Assembly: GCF_003597395.2 (NCBI RefSeq)
Contig: NC_133777.1
Coordinates: 7,172,074 to 7,236,073 of the forward strand
Length of the DNA stretch: 64,000 nt
Reading direction: 5' to 3'
Source of the DNA: Chelonoidis abingdonii
Lineage: Eukaryota > Chordata > Testudines > Testudinidae
Positions 57,393-64,000 of the stretch are shown here, in pieces. The number at the start of each line of letters is the position of its first letter. Within the stretch, counting starts at the first letter, position 1. The notes below the pieces were generated by a model. The model was not told where the DNA came from, made no database searches, and worked only from the letters and a program-made list of their open reading frames with translations. The translations under genes were made by a program, and so were the position numbers.

Positions 57393-58130
57393 GCAGGGTG
57401 GTTACCCTGCTCCTGCCCTGAAGGGCTTAAAACAGCCCTGGGGAAAGGTTGTGGCTGGGAACTGCTAAACTGGGCTGATTGGGAAGTGGCTGCAGCTGGG
57501 CCATGCCCCATCAAGCCACAGCTGGCCTGTATAAAGAGGCTGGGAGCCAGGAGCTCAACAGTCTCCCTGTCAAGGTTCCTTCCACACTCTGAACTTTAGG
57601 GTACAGATGTGGGGACCTGCATGGACACTTCTAAGCTTAATTATTAGCTTAGATCTGGTACGCTGCCACCATCCAGAATTCCAGTGTCTGGAGCACTCTC
57701 TGTCCCCCCAAAACTTTCCCCTCCCTGGGTTTCCTTGAGGGACTTCACCAATTTCCTGGTGAACACAGATCCAAATCCCTTGGATCTTAAAACAAGGAGA
57801 AATTAACCATCCTTCCTGCTTTCCCCCCACCAATCCCTAGTGAGTCCAGATCCAATCCCCTTGGATCTTAAAACAAGGAAAAATCAATCAGGTTCTTAAA
57901 AAGAAAGCTTTTAATTAAAAAAAGAAAAGTAAAAATCATCTCTGTAAAATCAGGATAGAAAATGGAGGCGCTCTAGCCTGGAAAGCCCCAGGCTGCGGCC
58001 TAGCATAAGGCCTGGGGGTTGCAGAGGGCAGCCCAGGTGTAGGCCAAGGCAGCAGGATCAAACCCAACCTTGCCAGTGATGAGTAAGCAGATACTGCAGT
58101 CTGCCCCAGGGCGCGGGGGCTAGACAATGA
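57391..58130 (+). mobile_element. LTR-like element (TGTAGCAGGGTGG family), split by a second element
   Basis: Begins TGTGTAGCAGGGTGGTTACC and continues 'gccctgaagggcttaaaacagccctgggg', 'aagccacagctggcctgtataaagaggctggg' (a TATA-like box at about 57530). After an interruption it resumes at about 57978 with 'ggaaagccccaggctgcggcc', 'ggttgcagagggcagccc' and 'tgccagtgatgagtaagcagatactgcagtctgcccc'. I recall this as a turtle LTR. No coding region of a retroelement is attached. Confidence 0.6.
57568..57970 (+). mobile_element. second LTR-like element nested in the first
   Basis: Starts TGTCAAGGTTCCTTCC, with 'gggtacagatgtggggacctgcatgg' and two near-copies of 'ccttggatcttaaaacaagg' at about 57779 and 57860. 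The block splits the outer element. The right end is diffuse. Class assignment (LTR) is from memory. Confidence 0.55.
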
Positions 58131-61038
58131 CTGGGATAGGGATGAGAGGCAGCTACTGCAGTGGGGACAAGTGAGTGTTGCTTAGGGGAATGCCTTTTGA
58201 GATGAGATACCCAGAATCCGTAACGAGACGTTAGGTGAGTCAGCCTTGGGAACTGACTTCGGTTGTAGTTGATCAGACCCATGTTGGGCTCCCAGAAATG
58301 GAGGCACCCAAAACCAGCAAAGGCGGAGCCTTTGCCTCTCTGGGGCAGTGTCCCCATCCATCAAACGGGTTTGATAACACAAGCGTCCAACCTCTGTGCA
58401 GTGCTTTGAGATTCTCAGATGAGAACGCTCTGAGCCCTGTCAATGCAGAACTCACACTAGGGAGCCAGCTGGTGCACATCTGCCAGCCTGATCTGCAGGC
58501 TAACTGGGCTCTGCAGACCTTCTTTTGTCCAGCAGGCTTTGCCAGCATCCCCCACTGGCAGCCCTGCTCCCTCATTGCCTCTGGCATTCCTGGGGTTGTA
58601 TTTTTTAATGTTGCAATGGGTCCCTGCCCTTGGTAAGCGGCTTTCACATGGCTCTGAACTCAAACGTGACCTAGTGCCTACTGTAATCCCTCTCCACGAC
58701 GGGGTGTCCATCCACCAATTACAATGGCTTGCCTTGGAACAGGATGTACTTTTAATTAAGCCTGGGTGAGTGCAAGCAGTGCAGAGAGGAACGGGCAGCT
58801 TTGTCAAGGGAAGACTCTTCTATTTCAGTGGAGATCTGAGTCTCCGAGTGATCCTTGCCCAGCACCCAAGCTCTAGCCTATAGCCCCATCCGGGTCAGCT
58901 AGCCTGGGTTGAAAACACCGCCAAACCAGGATAAGTGGGTTTTGGGTGTGGATAGGAGGGGGGTTGGGGCAACACCCAGGTAAGAACCAGGTTAACACGG
59001 CAGTGGAGACATATGGTGTGTGGAACGGGGGACTTCCAGGTTCTTGGGAAGTGACGAAATCAGCTGCTAAGATGAATGATGAAGGGAATGGGCAGGCTCC
59101 AATCTTAGGATCTCCAGCCACACTTTGGACTGGCTAAGCTGTGTCCTCCGCTCACACTTTCTGTGCTTCTCCCAAAGTTGTGGTGCTTTTGGGGACAATG
59201 TTTCCATCTGTCTAGTTTATGAGGTGCCTCTTTCTCACACACACTTTCTCTCTCTCCCATGATCTCCACAGACAGTTCAAAGGTGTCTTTTTTCCACCAT
59301 TCAGTGTAAACTGGAGCAGAGGTGTTTTGGGATGGCAAAGAATTTGCCTGTAAGAGGCGGGGTCCAGCCCCAATCAACACCCACCCTCGCTGCTTCTGCA
59401 AGTTGTGCACTTTTTGAGCTGCATTCGTGACCCCTTGAAGTTTTTATTCTTTGCAAGTCTGGCTGGCAGCTACAGTGCATTGCAGACAGGTGAGAAACTC
59501 TCTGTCTCTCCGGGGAGCTGCCGCAGTCAGTCATGGACCACTAGTTTAGCAGTGATGGCAAATAGAGGTCGTCCAGGTGCTGCTCAAGCAAACTCCATTC
59601 CCAGGATCCTCCCAGCAACAGCATGGGACTTCCTAATCTTGCTGCCCTTATGGGGAGGCCAAGCTGAGACAAGAAGAGGAGTAACTGGCAAAAGCAGGGG
59701 TCCAGGTAATGGCTTCCAATGGGTCCTGGGTGAGCCCCCTAAAGAGCATGAATTGGCTCAGTGCCCAAGAAGTTTGGATGCAGAACTGTCTCTGAACCTG
59801 TATAATAGGCAAAACTGCAATTACCCTAAAGCCTCCTCCCAGTCCAGTCACCCTCAGACATTTTAGGAGGGACTGAAATCAAAGTCTGGATCCAGAGCGG
59901 CATGTTGGGTCCAGCCCCCTGTTTGACTGAACTCCTTCACATCTGGTCACGCGCCCTTTCCATCCTCCTCAGGCTGGAGAGTGAAGTACTGATCCTGTAG
60001 TTGGGTCTCAGGCCCGTCTGTGGGAGGAACAGGCTCTCTAGTGAGATTTGAGCCCCGCCAGACCCAGGGAGAGCAGTGGCTGTGGAATAGAGAGGGGAGC
60101 TGAACTTTTCCAGCCCTCACAGAAGGTCTGGTCCAATTTCTGAGGGACAGTGCGGGTCAGTTCCTACTTTAGCCCTTCCCAGTGTGTATCCCTGGGCTGG
60201 TGGGAGGCATTTCCCATCGTTTGTCAGCCTCACACATTCCAACCCTGCCAACGGAGCTGGCACAGTGAAGGGGGTTTCGCTCCAGACACTGCCCAGCAGG
60301 GACACTCCATCCTGCTTCTCTTGAGTGCTGAGCTCAGTGTGTTTAGCAAACACAGGGAGATGCTATCCTCCAACAAGGGCTGGTCAGGGCCCATCTCTAA
60401 TTAGTCACGGCTTCCAGACCTAAGGCTGAGCCAGGGCACCCTACCTGAAAGCCCTCTGCACTACCAGGCATGGGGTCTGGCTGTTCGCCAAGGGCACTCT
60501 CCCTGAGGAGGGGATTGGCAGGAGAAAGAGATGTTGGGGGAGGAGGAATGATGGCAGGAGAAGAGTGGCATGCAAGAGGGGAGATGGAGAGGGGATGTGA
60601 GGGGAAAGAAAAGGGCCAGATCCACCCTTTCTCATTCAGGCAAATTCCCATTGCTGATCGGTTCCAGAAAAGGGGAGGGGAAAGAGACGGGGGAGAGAAG
60701 AGAAGATGGTGGGACAAAGTGAGACAGAAAGAAAAACTAAAGAGGAGGAGGGGAAGCAGGGCAAGAGGTCACTTCTGTACCATTCTGCTCTCAATCCCAC
60801 TGGTGTAAATCAGGAGTGACTCCACCAACTGCAGCAAAGTGACTCTGGAATGATGCTGGTGTCACTGAGATCAGAAGTTGCCCCTCTGTGTTGTTGGGCA
60901 ATGCCCATTGTGACAGTTCAAAGCAAGCACTGCACTTGGGAAACACAAGGCTTGGATGGTGAATATACTTTCCATTTCTGTATCATCCTCCACTGAGGAT
61001 CTATGCAGATATTAGTGACTAAAGCAAAGATCATTTCA
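58131..61038. other. intergenic, no gene recognised
   Basis: A MIR fragment is near 58335-58420 ('gtgtccccatccatcaaacggg'). An old repeat phrase is near 60795-60870 ('ggtgtaaatcaggagtgactccacc'). Open frames up to about 150 codons lack domains. Confidence 0.45.
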
Positions 61039-61412
61039 GGTATGTCTACACGGCATTGTAGACTGGGCCCAGAGTGAGGTCTGAGACCAAACCCTCCTAC
61101 CATCCACACACTAATCTGTCTGATTTGGGTCAGCAAGCATCCAGGACCTGGCTCCTAGGACCCATCTGGAAGGCGGGGGAGGTCTGAGTCCAAACCCTGT
61201 CATTTTGTGGTATGAACTCAGCTCAAGCCACAGACCCGAGTCAGAAGGTCTGCGCAGTGCAGTATGGATGGTTAGAATGGCTGTGAGACCCGGGTACAAC
61301 AATTGTAAACCCAGGGTTACATGCAATATGGACACACCAGCATGGACTTAGACACGAAGTCCACACACCCAGGTCCATGGAAGCAGGTTCACAATGCAGT
61401 GTAGACATATCC
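61039..61412. mobile_element. MITE with GGTATGTCTACAC ends
   Basis: The left end GGTATGTCTACAC and right end GTGTAGACATATCC are inverted repeats. Internal 'gggtctgag' and 'ctcaga' type words alternate in both senses. 374 bp, non-coding. Confidence 0.75.
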
Positions 61413-61780
61413 TCCCAGGCCTTGGGAACGTTCAGGTCTGAATCATGCTTGGCCTGCAGGTCTATATTGGGCTGAAGCAAGCTGCTCTGTACTGGTGCAG
61501 TGTCCTCCACCGCATGCACCCCCAGCTCCTCTTCCACATCTCTGATGTGTCAGTCATGTCAGCCATGCCCTCTGGCCCCTTTGCTCCCCACACTAACTTG
61601 CTGCCCAGCTCTTGTGGTAAAGCTGTGAGGATGGAGAGCCAGGCCATTGACCGGTTGGATTCATGTGTTATTTTCTACCTGGGATACATCACAGCACATT
61701 CCTATGGTTCTTTTTGCTACCCTAAAACATTCTCAGTAACTCATTCACAGGTGACACAAGTGTACGCAAAGAGGCTAAAC

Positions 61781-62100
61781 CAGGGATCATCAACCTTTGC
61801 ATGCACCCGTCAGGGAAAGCCACTGGCGGGCCAGGATGGTTTGTTTACCCACAGCATCCATAGGTTTGGCCGATCGCAGCTCCCACTGGCCGTGGTTCAC
61901 CTTTCCAGGCCAATGGGGGCTGCGGGAAGAGGTGACCTGGCCTGCGCCTCTTCCTGCAGCCCACAGTGGCCTGGAACTGCAAACCGCGGCCAGTGGGAGC
62001 TGTGATCGGCCGAACCTGTGGAGGCTGCGGGTAAACAAACTATTCCGGCCCACCAGGGGCTTTGTCTGACAGGCTGCATGCCAAAGATTGCGGATCCCTG
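61781..62100 (+). mobile_element. hAT-type MITE with perfect 8-bp TSD
   Basis: Starts CAGGGATCATCAACCTTTG and ends CAAAGATTGCGGATCCCTG. Both flanks are GGCTAAAC (61773-61780 and 62101-62108). The interior is a large inverted repeat: GTTTACCCACAGC / GCTGCGGGTAAAC and GATCGCAGCTCCCACTGGCC / GGCCAGTGGGAGCTGTGATC. Confidence 0.95.
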
Positions 62101-62317
62101 GGCTAAACATCTGTCCAGAGACAAGCGTGTTGTCACCCAGGTGGAATCTAAACAAAGATGAAGCCACAGAAATGCTATCAGCAGAGTTCTCAGCTACTAA
62201 TCTCTCTATTGTAGTGATAATAGCAATAAAAAGGAATCACCTGGAATGTAGAGAGACTTAAAGGCCATGGGTATGTTCTTTAAAAGAAAATAATATCACA
62301 GCTTAAAATAAACAGGC

Positions 62318-62350
62318 ATCTATCTATCTGTCTATCTATCTATCTATCTA
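62318..62350 (+). repeat. (ATCT)n microsatellite
   Basis: About eight tetramer units with one variant (GTCT). Confidence 0.95.
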
Positions 62351-64000
62351 AAAACCAGCCCACCCCTGACATACACACAATATGCAAAAAGTCAGGCTGA
62401 AGCAGGCACGCAGTATAGCAGGTGCCGTGGGGCTGTGGTCAATACCATGCCTTGCAGCAGGGGAGGGCTGGGTCATGAGGGGAAAAGGGCAACGTTTTCC
62501 TAGCAAAGCCCAATGCAGGAAAGGCTCGGCTGGGTTGGGCATTTGTCTGTAAAGCCGAGAGTCAGGCTAAGTTCGTTGAATACATTGTGGAGGTTTGCAA
62601 ACTAGCTCAGGGCCTGGGAGAGGAGCAAGCCTGGGGGTCAGGCTCTGGGCTCACCCCAAACCCAGACCCAGAGGAGGTCTGGGTTTGGGGCAAGGCCAGA
62701 GGCCAATAAAGGTGCATGCCTGGAGCCTGCAAGTTGGGCCTGAGATAAGAGTAAGCCTAGACCCCACAAAGGTGCAAGCCCAGAGCCTGGATTCAGACTG
62801 CAAAATGCTCAGGTGACACATCCCTGCACACTGTGATATCAATGCCATCTTATAGAATGAACAACCCCTGCACTTTCCCACTGCTGGCTGGCGTGAGGCG
62901 CCCTCCCAGCAGGAGAAAGCACTGGGGACCAGCACACACTCTGGGCCTCACCTCGAAGATCACTGAAGCCAGATGACCTAAATATGAGAGTGAAACTGGC
63001 ACATGGAGCTGAACTCAGAGCCGTGATTAAAGATCGGAACCCATCTGATCCCAGGCAGAGCTGGCGATCCCATCCTGGCTGCCTCCATCGCCACAGAGCT
63101 GGCACCAGCCACATCCCCTTTCCTCCCCTCTCCCCAGTTTCATGGCGTACCTGGCTCCAAACACCAATGGCGCAGAGATCATTCCCCAGCTCTGGCTCTC
63201 AGCTGGGCTGTGTGACCCTGTTGCCCTGTCCTGCCCCACTTCTCTTTTGTGCCATGGTGTCACTGAGTTCTGTTTGTAAGGGGATTAATAATTAGCTGCC
63301 AATAAATAAATTACATTGGAGACTCATGGGTAAGCACTTGCTGACCTGGTAATAAAATTTTCCATGGAAGTTTCCCATCTCTCACAGGGCAAATAGCCCC
63401 AGGGCACTCTAGCATAGCTGCCTAGCACAGACACTTGCTGATCAAGGGGAAACATTCTATGTTTTCCCACAGCTCTGCTCCAGAGACCGCAGGAAAGTCA
63501 GGCTCTTAAGCGATGAGGAATGGCATTTCTCAGGGCCAAAGAACATCTCATGCGTCTCCCCTGATACTTCGGGTGGGAGGTGGCAAATTTACTGACTGCC
63601 CCCCCACTTCACCCAATCTGAGTGAGTTCTCCCTCTCCAGGCATGACACACAGTTCGCAGTAGAAATCTGCTGCACTCACAATTAAAACTTATAAAGGTG
63701 GCTCCAAGACTAGTGGTTAGAACAGGATGGCTGGGTCCTATCCCCAACTCTGCCACTGCCTGACTCTGTGTCCTTGTGCCAGTCAAGTAGCATTGCTTCC
63801 CCCCGCCCCCATAGATGGGGATAATAATACTGACCTGCCTTCGAAAAGCAGTTTGAGAACCTTGGATGGAAGGCAGTAGCTTCTTGATCAAGTATAACTG
63901 GAACTGCTTAATTGTGTCTCATAGGCTTCATACTACTGACAGCTAATGAAGATTCTCCTTCGCATAGTCACCATGAAGTTCCAAGTGGCTTGTGTATGCA
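62351..64000. other. intergenic, no gene recognised
   Basis: Contains a perfect 15-bp inverted repeat at 62654-62690 and a MIR SINE near 63700-63880 ('ggctgggtcctatccccaactctgccac', 'gatggggataataatactgacc'). Otherwise unassigned. Confidence 0.55.

Noticed and set aside
61445..62005. 186-codon plus-strand open frame
   Set aside because: The second half runs through the fold-back MITE at 61781-62100; no known protein features.

Overview
This is a vertebrate nuclear window, most likely from a turtle. Its genes are split by GT-AG introns, and its repeats are those of non-avian sauropsids: many 5'-truncated CR1 LINEs in both orientations, many short hAT and TA-flanked MITE-like DNA elements, and old MIR/CORE-type SINEs. 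Recalling many of these families as turtle families is knowledge, not a search result. No operon, phage, CRISPR array or other bacterial-type system is present.

Three protein-coding genes can be supported. (1) The last two coding exons of PEMT (phosphatidylethanolamine N-methyltransferase), + strand, lie at 1678-1752 and 3438-3492; earlier exons are off the left edge. (2) RASD1 (dexamethasone-induced Ras-related GTPase) is complete, + strand, in two coding exons (32922-33207 and 34258-34808), with a GC-rich promoter carrying a TATA box and a clear poly(A) signal at 35554. (3) MED9 (Mediator middle-module subunit) has both coding exons, - strand (exon 1 at 43827-44029, exon 2 at 39137-39353). 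The order PEMT > RASD1 > < MED9 matches the human 17p11.2 block. The three genes do not form a pathway: they act in ER phospholipid methylation, membrane-anchored GTPase signalling and RNA polymerase II transcription.

Layout: 1-3.9 kb is the PEMT 3' end, with a decayed partial copy of the penultimate exon 1.5 kb upstream of the real one. 3.9-32.3 kb is intergenic and repeat-rich, including a 2.6-kb hAT element at 10193-12785 with a perfect 8-bp target-site duplication and several smaller elements nested inside. 32.4-35.6 kb is RASD1. 35.6-39.1 kb is the mostly unique spacer between the convergent RASD1 and MED9 ends. 39.1-44.0 kb is MED9, with a degenerate tandem repeat in intron 1 and a roughly 60-bp-unit minisatellite just upstream of its start codon. 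44.6-64 kb is intergenic, holding a CR1 cluster (45.5-47.3 kb), a CR1 interrupted by nested LTR-like elements (57.2-58.1 kb) and several MITEs.

I found no undescribed gene system. The observations most worth a second look are the PEMT exon duplication, the Glu-to-Gly reading at the PEMT exon junction, the nested hAT, and the MED9 promoter minisatellite.
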